Assembly: GCF_963855985.1 (NCBI RefSeq)
Contig: NW_026973566.1
Location: 2,046,001 to 2,110,000, forward strand
Source of the DNA: Ostrinia nubilalis
Lineage: Eukaryota > Arthropoda > Insecta > Lepidoptera > Crambidae
Length of the DNA stretch: 64,000 nt
Direction of reading: 5' to 3'
The translations under genes were made by a program, and so were the position numbers. Each line of letters starts with the position of its first letter. The stretch's first letter is position 1. The notes under the pieces are model-generated. The model had not been told where the DNA came from. It saw nothing but the letters and a program-made list of their open reading frames with translations, and made no database searches. Below, in pieces: positions 30,558 through 42,889 of this stretch.

Positions 30558-33500
30558 ATGTCTGAAGCAAAAATATCACAATTAGTTAAAAGGCGTGGAA
30601 CAATAAAAAGTAAAATCACTAGCTTTTCAAATTACATAAATGTAGTAAAAGATGATTCAGTGTTGCCAAATTCCCCGCTTTTTAACGAAATTAAATTACG
30701 CCTTGAAAAGATTGATGCCTTATATGAGGACTTTGATACTCTTCAGACGGAGATTGAAGAGCTTACGGAGGATCCCGACCTGAGATATCAGGAGCGGGAG
30801 GCCATCGAGAACCAATACTACGTCGCGATCGGCACGGCGAGGGCACTGCTCGAGCCGTCCCCTGCGGCCGCTGCGCTCGCGCTCAACGGTTCTGAGGTAA
30901 GCTCTCTTGATGCAAGCTCACAAAGACACAACAATTTCGTAAGATTGCCTAAAATTGAATTGCCTACCTTCAACGGGGACTATCAGCAGTGGCTCGAGTT
31001 TCGCGATACATTTGTTTCTATTGTTCATTCCAATGATAGTATGGACGAAATTAATAAATTTCATTACCTTCGCGCTTGTTTAAGAGAAAGTGCTTCATTA
31101 GTAATTAAAAGCCTGGATTTCAAGGCCAATAATTATACGGCTGCTTGGGAATTGTTGTGTAAACGATACGACAACAAACGCCTGCTCGTCAATAATCATG
31201 TGCAAGCACTCTTTAACATAAATGCTATACAAAAGGAATCGAGCAAGGCTTTGCGATACATAGTAGATATCACAAACAAAAACCTACGTGCCTTGGCTAC
31301 CCTAGACCAGCCTACAGAACATTGGGATACCTTGATCATTTACATGATGTCTACTAAATTAGATAGTACTTCAAACAGAGAATGGGAGGAATTTCGCAAT
31401 AATCGTAGTGACCCACCCACACTAGACATTTTTTTAACATTTTTGTCAAACAGGGCTGACCTTTTGGAGACATTAGAGGAGACAAGAAATAAAGGTAAAA
31501 TTGATCAGGCACCTACAACCAGGGCTAAAAGCTTCATTGTATCTTCTAGCAAGCCCAAATCTCATTGCTGTCCTCTATGTCAGAAGGAACATCAACTGTT
31601 TTCCTGTGACTCATTCCGTAGGTTACCTGTTGAGACACGCATACTTAAGGTAAAAGAATACAAGGTTTGTCAAAACTGCCTTCGACCAGGTCACAACGAG
31701 TCACGCTGCAAGCTGTCACATTGCAAGTATTGTAACATAAAACACAATACTCTTTTGCACAAAGGTTCACCCCAAGAGACAGTTTCCCATGACAGCATCG
31801 TACTTTCTGCCAATTCTTCACAACACAAAAACTATGTCAATAACACATGTCATATATTGCTTTCCACAGCTCTGGTCAACGTGATCGACAAGCGTGGAAA
31901 ATCGCATCCAGCCAGAATCCTGCTAGACAACGGCAGTACGGGTAACTTCGTCACACAAGATCTCTGTGGCAGACTGAACCTCCCTACCCGCCTAGCTAGT
32001 TCAAAGGTAACAGGCATAAACAACCAAACGTCCAAAAGCACTCAGTCTTGCTCTCTTACATTAGAGTCTTACAATGGTCACTATAGAGCCAATATTGATT
32101 GCTTCGTTCTTCCACAAATAACTTCGTTATTACCAAACACATACATAGACATACACGATCTAAACATACCATCTGGAGTTTGTCTAGCCGATCCAAACTT
32201 CAACGTACCGTCAACCATCAATTTACTAGTAGGTGCGGACGTCTTTTGGAGTGTGATTGGCACAAATCGCATCCAGTTAGGTAAAAACAAGCCGGTTCTA
32301 TTCGAAACTAAGTTTGGATGGCTAGTTTCAGGCGCCATAAGCCAACCGGGTCCTAGTAATTATGTGTGTATGCACATCAATAGTAATCAAGACCAGTCTG
32401 ATCTGACCCGCTTCTGGGAGTTGGATACAATTCCACCCCAATACAAACACACACTAGATGAGCTTCAGTGTGAAAAACATTTTTTAGAAACCACCAGACG
32501 AGATAGTAACGGTCGCTTCATAGTTTCAATGCCACTCAATGACTCACCAGACGTACTTGGGGAGTCATTATTTATTGCAAAACGTAGATTCTTATCTCTT
32601 GAACTTCGTCTGGAAAGAGATCCTAGTATGAAACACTTATATTTACAATTTATGACTGAATACTTGGATCTAGGTCACATGACCGAAATAATACCTAAAT
32701 CCAACACTAAGTATTGTTATTTACCACATCATGGTGTCTATAAGGAGAGTAGCTCCACTACAAAATTAAGAGTAGTGTTCGACGCGTCAGCCAAAACGTC
32801 GTCCGGTAAGTCATTGAACGACATACAACGCGTAGGGCCTACTATTCAGGATGAAATATTTCCCATATTATTACGTTTCCGTCAACATCAGTTTGTCGTG
32901 TCAGCTGACGTCGAAAAAATGTATCGACAAATCAACATTACACAAGATCAACGTCCATTACAATGTATATTGTGGAGATTCGACCCTTCACATCCTCTCA
33001 AAACATATACACTGAACACTGTAACATATGGCACAGCTTCAGCTCCATTTTTAGCCACCAGATGTCTGTCACAGTTAGGCTATGACACGACAGACCCTTA
33101 CGTTAAACGAGCTATTTGTCAAGATTTCTATGTAGATGATTTTCTATCAGGGGCTGACTCTATTCAAGACACAATAAATTTATGCAAAAATGTCACTAAT
33201 TCATTAAATTCAGCTAAATTTTACTTAAGAAAGTGGCATTCTAATAATGTTGAAATTTTAAATGCAGTGTGTGGTCGAGACGCCAGTTCAGACCACCTAA
33301 ATCTCAGCTACAAAGAGGCAGCCAAAACACTGGGTCTCTATTGGAACTGTTCGGCTGACACTCTCTCATTTTCAATTAATTTAGATTCCACACAAACAAT
33401 AATTACAAAACGTCTCATTTTGTCCACAATCTCTCAGGTGTTCGACCCACTGGGACTAGTGTCACCTTGCATCGTCGAAGCAAAGGTACTTATACAAAAT

Positions 33501-35261
33501 TTGTGGTTACAAAAATGCTCATGGGACGAAGAAGTACCTTTAGACATTAAAAAATCATACATAGAATTTGCAAGTTCATTAATTAATTTAAAATATTTAC
33601 AGATACCTAGATGCATAAAAATTCACCCATCCATTAATACACAAATACACGTATTTACAGATGCGTCTGAAAAGGCGTACGGTGCCTGTGTTTATATACG
33701 AAGTGTGGATGAAAACGATTGTGTTAATGTTCAATTATTAACATCAAAAAGCAAGGTAGCACCTATTAAAACCGCCACTATGCCGCGGCTAGAACTTTGT
33801 GGCGCACTCATGGGAGCAAGACTATGTGCAAAGGTTGTTTCGTCAATTACCTTTCAATATGTGTCCTGTACATGTTGGACCGACTCCATGATTGTATTGG
33901 GTTGGCTTTCTTCCCAACCAAATAAACTGAAATCATTTGTCCGGCATAGAGTTATTGAGATACAGGATAGTTCTTTTGATTGGCGATATGTACCATCCAA
34001 GCAAAACCCAGCAGATTTGGTTTCGCGTGGAGTGCGAGCAGACTTAATAAAACACTGCCCGCTATGGTGGTCTGGCCCTTCATTTTTGAAACTAGATTCT
34101 CAACAGTGGCCTGACAAACCTGTACAAAATAATAATAATATAAAAAACCTACCAGAAACAATAATAACAAATTTTCATACACAAAATAATAATAAATTAA
34201 ACAACAATTCTGATAATCAATGTAACTTAATATCTAAACTAATACTTAAACTATCAAGCTTTACCAAATTGAAACGCACATTAGCATTTGTATTGAGATT
34301 TATTAATAACTGCCACAAGAATAACCCAAAACTTACAGGACACCTGACTATCTCGGAACTCAATGCCGCAACAACTCAATTACTATTCATTTCTCAGCAG
34401 GAGTCCTTTCCTGATGAATGTCAGTCACTCATTAACACCGGTAAATTACCACACAAAAACCGATTGTTATCATTGACTCCATTTATGGATCCCAATAATC
34501 TCTTAAGAGTGGGCGGCAGGCTTAGTGATTCTCACTACGATTACAACGTTAAGCACCCCATTCTCTTGTGCAGTAAACATCGTCTATCCCAACTTATATT
34601 CGAATCATTGCATAAAACCTATTTACATTCAGGGCCTCAATTGTTATTAGCCACAGCACGTCATAATTATTGGATCTTAGGAGGCACCAGGCTCGCAAAG
34701 CGCATTGTACGAGCATGTGTTAAATGTTGTCGTTTTGAAGGAAAAACCATTCAGCCTATCATGGGCAACTTACCTAACAGCCGACTTCATTTAGAATATC
34801 CTTTTCTAGAAACAGGTGTAGACTACGCCGGGCCAGTGCTGATAGCAGACCGTAAGGGGAGAGGCTGTAAATTGGTAAAATGCTACATTTGTGTCTTTGT
34901 TTGTTTAGCCACCAAGGCGCTGCATCTGGAGCTTGTCTCAGACCTAACAAAGGAAGCTTTTATTGCGGCTCTTAACAGATTTATAGCGCGACGGGGCAGG
35001 CCGCAGAGGATATTTTCGGACAACGGAACCACCTTTGTAGGGACCTTTAATGAATTATCTAGCCTACTCAGAGACCCGTCGCTGTCAGCACATCTAACCG
35101 ACAAAGGTATCGATTTTTCCTTTATTCCTGCTTACACTCCTCACTTTGGCGGATTGTGGGAGTCGGCAGTCAAATCAATTAAGCACCACCTACGTCGCAT
35201 TCTAGAACTGACGCACCTGACATTTGAGGAAATGGCGATGTTGATGTTTTTTTCTAATTAA
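30558..35261 (+). CDS. BEL-2 gag-pol polyprotein, copy A
   Basis: One open frame of 1567 codons, lacking only the end. In order: gag DUF1759 from about residue 130 (LPKIELPTFNGDYQQWLEF); three zinc knuckles at 335-400 (CCPLCQKEHQLFSC, CQNCLRPGHNESRC, CKYCNIKHNTLLH); protease near 454 (LLDNGSTGNFVT; Asn where Ser/Thr is usual); RT at about 735-870 with VVFDASAKTSSGKSLND and catalytic YVDD near 856; RNase H from about 1031 (FTDASEKAYGACVY); integrase with HHCC at 1330-1390 and the core with Asp in DYAGP, Asp in SDNGT and Glu in LWESAVKSIKHH. The last eight codons come from the foldback arm, not BEL-2. Confidence 0.93.
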   Translation: MSEAKISQLVKRRGTIKSKITSFSNYINVVKDDSVLPNSPLFNEIKLRLEKIDALYEDFDTLQTEIEELTEDPDLRYQEREAIENQYYVAIGTARALLEPSPAAAALALNGSEVSSLDASSQRHNNFVRLPKIELPTFNGDYQQWLEFRDTFVSIVHSNDSMDEINKFHYLRACLRESASLVIKSLDFKANNYTAAWELLCKRYDNKRLLVNNHVQALFNINAIQKESSKALRYIVDITNKNLRALATLDQPTEHWDTLIIYMMSTKLDSTSNREWEEFRNNRSDPPTLDIFLTFLSNRADLLETLEETRNKGKIDQAPTTRAKSFIVSSSKPKSHCCPLCQKEHQLFSCDSFRRLPVETRILKVKEYKVCQNCLRPGHNESRCKLSHCKYCNIKHNTLLHKGSPQETVSHDSIVLSANSSQHKNYVNNTCHILLSTALVNVIDKRGKSHPARILLDNGSTGNFVTQDLCGRLNLPTRLASSKVTGINNQTSKSTQSCSLTLESYNGHYRANIDCFVLPQITSLLPNTYIDIHDLNIPSGVCLADPNFNVPSTINLLVGADVFWSVIGTNRIQLGKNKPVLFETKFGWLVSGAISQPGPSNYVCMHINSNQDQSDLTRFWELDTIPPQYKHTLDELQCEKHFLETTRRDSNGRFIVSMPLNDSPDVLGESLFIAKRRFLSLELRLERDPSMKHLYLQFMTEYLDLGHMTEIIPKSNTKYCYLPHHGVYKESSSTTKLRVVFDASAKTSSGKSLNDIQRVGPTIQDEIFPILLRFRQHQFVVSADVEKMYRQINITQDQRPLQCILWRFDPSHPLKTYTLNTVTYGTASAPFLATRCLSQLGYDTTDPYVKRAICQDFYVDDFLSGADSIQDTINLCKNVTNSLNSAKFYLRKWHSNNVEILNAVCGRDASSDHLNLSYKEAAKTLGLYWNCSADTLSFSINLDSTQTIITKRLILSTISQVFDPLGLVSPCIVEAKVLIQNLWLQKCSWDEEVPLDIKKSYIEFASSLINLKYLQIPRCIKIHPSINTQIHVFTDASEKAYGACVYIRSVDENDCVNVQLLTSKSKVAPIKTATMPRLELCGALMGARLCAKVVSSITFQYVSCTCWTDSMIVLGWLSSQPNKLKSFVRHRVIEIQDSSFDWRYVPSKQNPADLVSRGVRADLIKHCPLWWSGPSFLKLDSQQWPDKPVQNNNNIKNLPETIITNFHTQNNNKLNNNSDNQCNLISKLILKLSSFTKLKRTLAFVLRFINNCHKNNPKLTGHLTISELNAATTQLLFISQQESFPDECQSLINTGKLPHKNRLLSLTPFMDPNNLLRVGGRLSDSHYDYNVKHPILLCSKHRLSQLIFESLHKTYLHSGPQLLLATARHNYWILGGTRLAKRIVRACVKCCRFEGKTIQPIMGNLPNSRLHLEYPFLETGVDYAGPVLIADRKGRGCKLVKCYICVFVCLATKALHLELVSDLTKEAFIAALNRFIARRGRPQRIFSDNGTTFVGTFNELSSLLRDPSLSAHLTDKGIDFSFIPAYTPHFGGLWESAVKSIKHHLRRILELTHLTFEEMAMLMFFSN

Positions 35262-35548
35262 ATACATTCTTACTCCCTAAAATGTATGAAACTTGTGTCT
35301 GTTTTCTACTTCTACTAGTAGATAATTTTATTGGCTATCGCATGATATAAAATATTTGCTTATTAATGTTAAGTTACCCACGTTTTCACTTGTTTTTGAA
35401 GGAAGAGGTGAAAACTAAAAATTAAAAACTTAAATCCTTGTAAATATGCGAGAAATGGGTCAAGCCCCAAATTTAAAATATTTTCACCGATAAAATTGTC
35501 CATTGATCACGCCCTTAAAGTTTGATCACTACATGCCCGGACACACTG
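35238..35548. repeat. Partial foldback arm at the unit 1/unit 2 junction
   Basis: 35238 to about 35388 matches the inverted left arm of the foldback element (26849-26993) better than its right arm. From about 35438 to 35548 it matches the right arm. It has no RTE insertion. It joins the BEL-2 integrase to the BEL-1 fragment. The joint shares only an ATG with the foldback arm. Confidence 0.8.
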
Positions 35549-36710
35549 TATATTCTCGTTTTAACAATAACATATCGATGCCGCTAGACTTATGTGTTAT
35601 TGACCGCATTGCCGATAATTTGCCCACTGTGGAAATCGACAGATCTTCCTTTTCTTATTTAAATAATAAACCGCTCGCCGACGATAGTTTTTATTCGCCT
35701 GGTGAAATAGACCTGCTTATAGGTGCCTCGCTTTTTGCCGATATTTTCTTGGAAGGACGTATTGTTGGTCCAACCGGAACCCCTACCGCATTCAATACAA
35801 TTTTTGGTTACATGTTATTAGGTAACACATACATAGAGAATATCGCAGGTGATAATTCTCTTTCTCTCACCGCTATGGTGCAAAATGATGCGCCTTTAAA
35901 TCACATATTACAAACTTTCTGGCAGCTCGAGGAAGCCACGTGCCTGCCTATCTTGAGTGCTGCTGACCGCGAATGCGAAAATAATTTTACTGACAATACC
36001 TCCCGCGACGTCTCGGGCCGTTATTCGGTCGCGTTACCTTTTAAGGATGATCCCTCCATGTTAGGCGATTCGTATCTTAACGCTAAAAAACGTTTTTTCT
36101 CCCTAGAGCGGAAACTTGACGCTAGTATCGAGTTGCGCCAGGAATACAACAATATAATCCGCGATTATGTAGATAACGGTTACATCTCTCCGTTAAATAG
36201 CAGTAACTCTTTGGGTTATTTTATACCACATCACGCTGTGGTACGCAAGGACAAACTTACCACTAAGGTACGTATAGTAATGGATGCCAGCGCTAAAACT
36301 GATTCAAAACTTTCATTAAATGATATTTTACATACCGGACCCAACTTACAAAATGATTTATTTTCTATATTGATCGATTTCCGCTTATACAAAATCGCAT
36401 TTACTTTAGACATAAAACAAATGTATTTACGAGTTTTGGTTCATGAAGAATATCGCGAATATCTTAAATTCTTATACCGCTTTGATTTCAGCGAACCTCT
36501 CACTACTTATTGCTTCACTCGGGTTTGCTTTGGTTTAAATTGTAGCCCTTTCTTGGCCATGCGCGTGGTGAGACAACTGTGCGAGGACGAACGTATGTCT
36601 TTTCCGCTTGCCGCTCAAGTTGCTGTTAAGAACTGCTACATGGACGACGTGTGCTACTCAATGCCATCCGTTGCTGGCTCCTTACGGCTCAGAGATGAGC
36701 TGTTAGGTAT
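35549..36710 (+). pseudogene. BEL-1 protease end and RT, unit 2
   Basis: Identical in translation to 27897-29058, with catalytic YMDD. The open frame 35503-36828 includes flanking foldback and LINE-D codons. Confidence 0.88.
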
Positions 36711-37086
36711 CGGGACTATTCCCACCTCTCGTTCCCACCACTGCAACTCCTGTGTAGCCAGGATCTACAGCTTGACCGCCACAAAAACCCAACCAATGAA
36801 GGTCAAGTTTGTCCCGGGGGAAAGTTAAACTGTCATTGGACCCGCAACGAAATTAATCAGAAGAACATAGGAGGAGTTCGAAATTAAGGTTCGACTTCCC
36901 TCCATTGCAAAGCGGATGACAGGTGACAAACAAAAGTTTAAAACCTTTAAGAAAAAGATTATGCACCACGGACAATAAATTAAATTAAGGGGGCCTATCT
37001 TATGAGCAATTAGCAACTACCTGCCAATAATATTTTTCACAAAATCGCTTAAAAGCACGGAAATTTTTCCTTGTCGCGACAAGATC
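36711..37086 (-). repeat. LINE-D 3' end, unit 2 (truncated)
   Basis: Repeat of 29059-29434, again cut at GATC, with BEL-2 following. Confidence 0.85.
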
Positions 37087-40000
37087 TAGTGATGACAACA
37101 GAGGGCGCATCGGCGGGGGAGCGCGGGGTCCCCGCGCCTACACATAAATACGCTGCCGCAACCGCGGCCGCCGCTCACTCATTCCGTACGACCATCGCGC
37201 GCGCATCTTAATTTAATCTTGTAATATAACCAGTTCAAAAATACAGTCTTTCATTATAAATCTCCTGTAGGGTTCGAAGTTAGGCTCAACTTAGACCTAC
37301 GGGGAATATATGGTCCTTCGATCCTCAACGTAAAGTACGCGAGAAATTCCGGTGCGACACGTCTTCAAATTTGAATACTGCAAACGTCAACGGTCCGTCC
37401 GGTTCCGCAAGCAATACGACAAGTGCAAGATATTTGCACAACGGCAGCCCTCGACGATTCCTGGTCATCAGCAGAGCAGTATCAACGCCGAGATCATCGT
37501 CTACGTGCAGCCCAGGGCCAGCATCGAAGATCCGGCGTCCAGGAAACGTCAGCCTTCAGCGTCAGCGCTCATCGGCGTTCAGTGAAGAGGAGTCATCAGC
37601 GAAAAGAAGAAAGGATAAGTTGCGCCATAGCACGAAACCGTGAGATCGATCCATTTTCTTTCTTTTTTTCCCATCACATCACATATCATCCGCTTTGCGA
37701 ACCCACATCCAAGCTTCGCAATCACTTCTTTCATAATCCATTTCGTAAAATCATCACCCATTTTTCATCTCTTCCGTATCAGTAGTTAGCAAAATCCTCA
37801 TTTTCAAAACTCAGCAAACATCAATTCATCATAATAATAACAATATTGTGTATTCTGCTTCGCATTAACACTACGTAGATAGCCACTAATACTACACAAT
37901 AATTGTTTTAATTTGTTTTTTTTTATTTTTTTATTTCTAGGTCGGTAGACACCGAGTCGTCGACACGACTCGGGAGTCGTGTGCTATCTTCACAAGTCAA
38001 CATCTCGGTCGTATCTCGGTTGTACCGTTCCTATTATTAATTTCTTTTCATTTTTTGCAAAACACTTAATACTACGTAACGATTTTTTTAATATATACAT
38101 CATACTTATTCTACTTAACTTATACAAAACACAAAAATAAAGTAAATTACAATCTTAAACATATAATTAATTCAAGTCCTTAAAGTAAATATATCAATCA
38201 ATCATAACAATGTCTGAAGCAAAAATATCACAATTAGTTAAAAGGCGTGGAACAATAAAAAGTAAAATCACTAGCTTTTCAAATTACATAAATGTAGTAA
38301 AAGATGATTCAGTGTTGCCAAATTCCCCGCTTTTTAACGAAATTAAATTACGCCTTGAAAAGATTGATGCCTTATATGAGGACTTTGATACTCTTCAGAC
38401 GGAGATTGAAGAGCTTACGGAGGATCCCGACCTGAGATATCAGGAGCGGGAGGCCATCGAGAACCAATACTACGTCGCGATCGGCACGGCGAGGGCACTG
38501 CTCGAGCCGTCCCCTGCGGCCGCTGCGCTCGCGCTCAACGGTTCTGAGGTAAGCTCTCTTGATGCAAGCTCACAAAGACACAACAATTTCGTAAGATTGC
38601 CTAAAATTGAATTGCCTACCTTCAACGGGGACTATCAGCAGTGGCTCGAGTTTCGCGATACATTTGTTTCTATTGTTCATTCCAATGATAGTATGGACGA
38701 AATTAATAAATTTCATTACCTTCGCGCTTGTTTAAGAGAAAGTGCTTCATTAGTAATTAAAAGCCTGGATTTCAAGGCCAATAATTATACGGCTGCTTGG
38801 GAATTGTTGTGTAAACGATACGACAACAAACGCCTGCTCGTCAATAATCATGTGCAAGCACTCTTTAACATAAATGCTATACAAAAGGAATCGAGCAAGG
38901 CTTTGCGATACATAGTAGATATCACAAACAAAAACCTACGTGCCTTGGCTACCCTAGACCAGCCTACAGAACATTGGGATACCTTGATCATTTACATGAT
39001 GTCTACTAAATTAGATAGTACTTCAAACAGAGAATGGGAGGAATTTCGCAATAATCGTAGTGACCCACCCACACTAGACATTTTTTTAACATTTTTGTCA
39101 AACAGGGCTGACCTTTTGGAGACATTAGAGGAGACAAGAAATAAAGGTAAAATTGATCAGGCACCTACAACCAGGGCTAAAAGCTTCATTGTATCTTCTA
39201 GCAAGCCCAAATCTCATTGCTGTCCTCTATGTCAGAAGGAACATCAACTGTTTTCCTGTGACTCATTCCGTAGGTTACCTGTTGAGACACGCATACTTAA
39301 GGTAAAAGAATACAAGGTTTGTCAAAACTGCCTTCGACCAGGTCACAACGAGTCACGCTGCAAGCTGTCACATTGCAAGTATTGTAACATAAAACACAAT
39401 ACTCTTTTGCACAAAGGTTCACCCCAAGAGACAGTTTCCCATGACAGCATCGTACTTTCTGCCAATTCTTCACAACACAAAAACTATGTCAATAACACAT
39501 GTCATATATTGCTTTCCACAGCTCTGGTCAACGTGATCGACAAGCGTGGAAAATCGCATCCAGCCAGAATCCTGCTAGACAACGGCAGTACGGGTAACTT
39601 CGTCACACAAGATCTCTGTGGCAGACTGAACCTCCCTACCCGCCTAGCTAGTTCAAAGGTAACAGGCATAAACAACCAAACGTCCAAAAGCACTCAGTCT
39701 TGCTCTCTTACATTAGAGTCTTACAATGGTCACTATAGAGCCAATATTGATTGCTTCGTTCTTCCACAAATAACTTCGTTATTACCAAACACATACATAG
39801 ACATACACGATCTAAACATACCATCTGGAGTTTGTCTAGCCGATCCAAACTTCAACGTACCGTCAACCATCAATTTACTAGTAGGTGCGGACGTCTTTTG
39901 GAGTGTGATTGGCACAAATCGCATCCAGTTAGGTAAAAACAAGCCGGTTCTATTCGAAACTAAGTTTGGATGGCTAGTTTCAGGCGCCATAAGCCAACCG

Positions 40001-42889
40001 GGTCCTAGTAATCATGTGTGTATGCACATCAATAGTAATCAAGACCAGTCTGATCTGACCCGCTTCTGGGAGTTGGATACAATTCCACCCCAATACAAAC
40101 ACACACTAGATGAGCTTCAGTGTGAAAAACATTTTTTAGAAACCACCAGACGAGATAGTAACGGTCGCTTCATAGTTTCAATGCCACTCAATGACTCACC
40201 AGACGTACTTGGGGAGTCATTATTTATTGCAAAACGTAGATTCTTATCTCTTGAACTTCGTCTGGAAAGAGATCCTAGTATGAAACACTTATATTTACAA
40301 TTTATGACTGAATACTTGGATCTAGGTCACATGACCGAAATAATACCTAAATCCAACACTAAGTATTGTTATTTACCACATCATGGTGTCTATAAGGAGA
40401 GTAGCTCCACTACAAAATTAAGAGTAGTGTTCGACGCGTCAGCCAAAACGTCGTCCGGTAAGTCATTGAACGACATACAACGCGTAGGGCCTACTATTCA
40501 GGATGAAATATTTCCCATATTATTACGTTTCCGTCAACATCAGTTTGTCGTGTCAGCTGACGTCGAAAAAATGTATCGACAAATCAACATTACACAAGAT
40601 CAACGTCCATTACAATGTATATTGTGGAGATTCGACCCTTCACATCCTCTCAAAACATATACACTGAACACTGTAACATATGGCACAGCTTCAGCTCCAT
40701 TTTTAGCCACCAGATGTCTGTCACAGTTAGGCTATGACACGACAGACCCTTACGTTAAACGAGCTATTTGTCAAGATTTCTATGTAGATGATTTTCTATC
40801 AGGGGCTGACTCTATTCAAGACACAATAAATTTATGCAAAAATGTCACTAATTCATTAAATTCAGCTAAATTTTACTTAAGAAAGTGGCATTCTAATAAT
40901 GTTGAAATTTTAAATGCAGTGTGTGGTCGAGACGCCAGTTCAGACCACCTAAATCTCAGCTACAAAGAGGCAGCCAAAACACTGGGTCTCTATTGGAACT
41001 GTTCGGCTGACACTCTCTCATTTTCAATTAATTTAGATTCCACACAAACAATAATTACAAAACGTCTCATTTTGTCCACAATCTCTCAGGTGTTCGACCC
41101 ACTGGGACTAGTGTCACCTTGCATCGTCGAAGCAAAGGTACTTATACAAAATTTGTGGTTACAAAAATGCTCATGGGACGAAGAAGTACCTTTAGACATT
41201 AAAAAATCATACATAGAATTTGCAAGTTCATTAATTAATTTAAAATATTTACAGATACCTAGATGCATAAAAATTCACCCATCCATTAATACACAAATAC
41301 ACGTATTTACAGATGCGTCTGAAAAGGCGTACGGTGCCTGTGTTTATATACGAAGTGTGGATGAAAACGATTGTGTTAATGTTCAATTATTAACATCAAA
41401 AAGCAAGGTAGCACCTATTAAAACCGCCACTATGCCGCGGCTAGAACTTTGTGGCGCACTCATGGGAGCAAGACTATGTGCAAAGGTTGTTTCGTCAATT
41501 ACCTTTCAATATGTGTCCTGTACATGTTGGACCGACTCCATGATTGTATTGGGTTGGCTTTCTTCCCAACCAAATAAACTGAAATCATTTGTCCGGCATA
41601 GAGTTATTGAGATACAGGATAGTTCTTTTGATTGGCGATATGTACCATCCAAGCAAAACCCAGCAGATTTGGTTTCGCGTGGAGTGCGAGCAGACTTAAT
41701 AAAACACTGCCCGCTATGGTGGTCTGGCCCTTCATTTTTGAAACTAGATTCTCAACAGTGGCCTGACAAACCTGTACAAAATAATAATAATATAAAAAAC
41801 CTACCAGAAACAATAATAACAAATTTTCATACACAAAATAATAATAAATTAAACAACAATTCTGATAATCAATGTAACTTAATATCTAAACTAATACTTA
41901 AACTATCAAGCTTTACCAAATTGAAACGCACATTAGCATTTGTATTGAGATTTATTAATAACTGCCACAAGAATAACCCAAAACTTACAGGACACCTGAC
42001 TATCTCGGAACTCAATGCCGCAACAACTCAATTACTATTCATTTCTCAGCAGGAGTCCTTTCCTGATGAATGTCAGTCACTCATTAACACCGGTAAATTA
42101 CCACACAAAAACCGATTGTTATCATTGACTCCATTTATGGATCCCAATAATCTCTTAAGAGTGGGCGGCAGGCTTAGTGATTCTCACTACGATTACAACG
42201 TTAAGCACCCCATTCTCTTGTGCAGTAAACATCGTCTATCCCAACTTATATTCGAATCATTGCATAAAACCTATTTACATTCAGGGCCTCAATTGTTATT
42301 AGCCACAGCACGTCATAATTATTGGATCTTAGGAGGCACCAGGCTCGCAAAGCGCATTGTACGAGCATGTGTTAAATGTTGTCGTTTTGAAGGAAAAACC
42401 ATTCAGCCTATCATGGGCAACTTACCTAACAGCCGACTTCATTTAGAATATCCTTTTCTAGAAACAGGTGTAGACTACGCCGGGCCAGTGCTGATAGCAG
42501 ACCGTAAGGGGAGAGGCTGTAAATTGGTAAAATGCTACATTTGTGTCTTTGTTTGTTTAGCCACCAAGGCGCTGCATCTGGAGCTTGTCTCAGACCTAAC
42601 AAAGGAAGCTTTTATTGCGGCTCTTAACAGATTTATAGCGCGACGGGGCAGGCCGCAGAGGATATTTTCGGACAACGGAACCACCTTTGTAGGGACCTTT
42701 AATGAATTATCTAGCCTACTCAGAGACCCGTCGCTGTCAGCACATCTAACCGACAAAGGTATCGATTTTTCCTTTATTCCTGCTTACACTCCTCACTTTG
42801 GCGGATTGTGGGAGTCGGCAGTCAAATCAATTAAGCACCACCTACGTCGCATTCTAGAACTGACGCACCTGACATTTGAGGAAATGGCG
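37087..42889 (+). mobile_element. BEL-2 copy B
   Basis: Repeat of 29435-35237. Same truncation point in the integrase and same foldback junction (42890-43200). One substitution seen in the leader. Confidence 0.85.

Larger units (their letters stand above)
29435..35237 (+). mobile_element. BEL-2 copy A, BEL/Pao element lacking its 3' end
   Basis: Leader-side sequence, primer-binding site and a single gag-pol frame, ending abruptly inside the integrase near 35237. It starts within LINE-D. A probable LTR remnant, 29438-29658, begins TGATGACAACAG and holds a TATA-like CATAAATA; its end is not a clear CA. No 3' LTR exists in the window. Confidence 0.8.
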
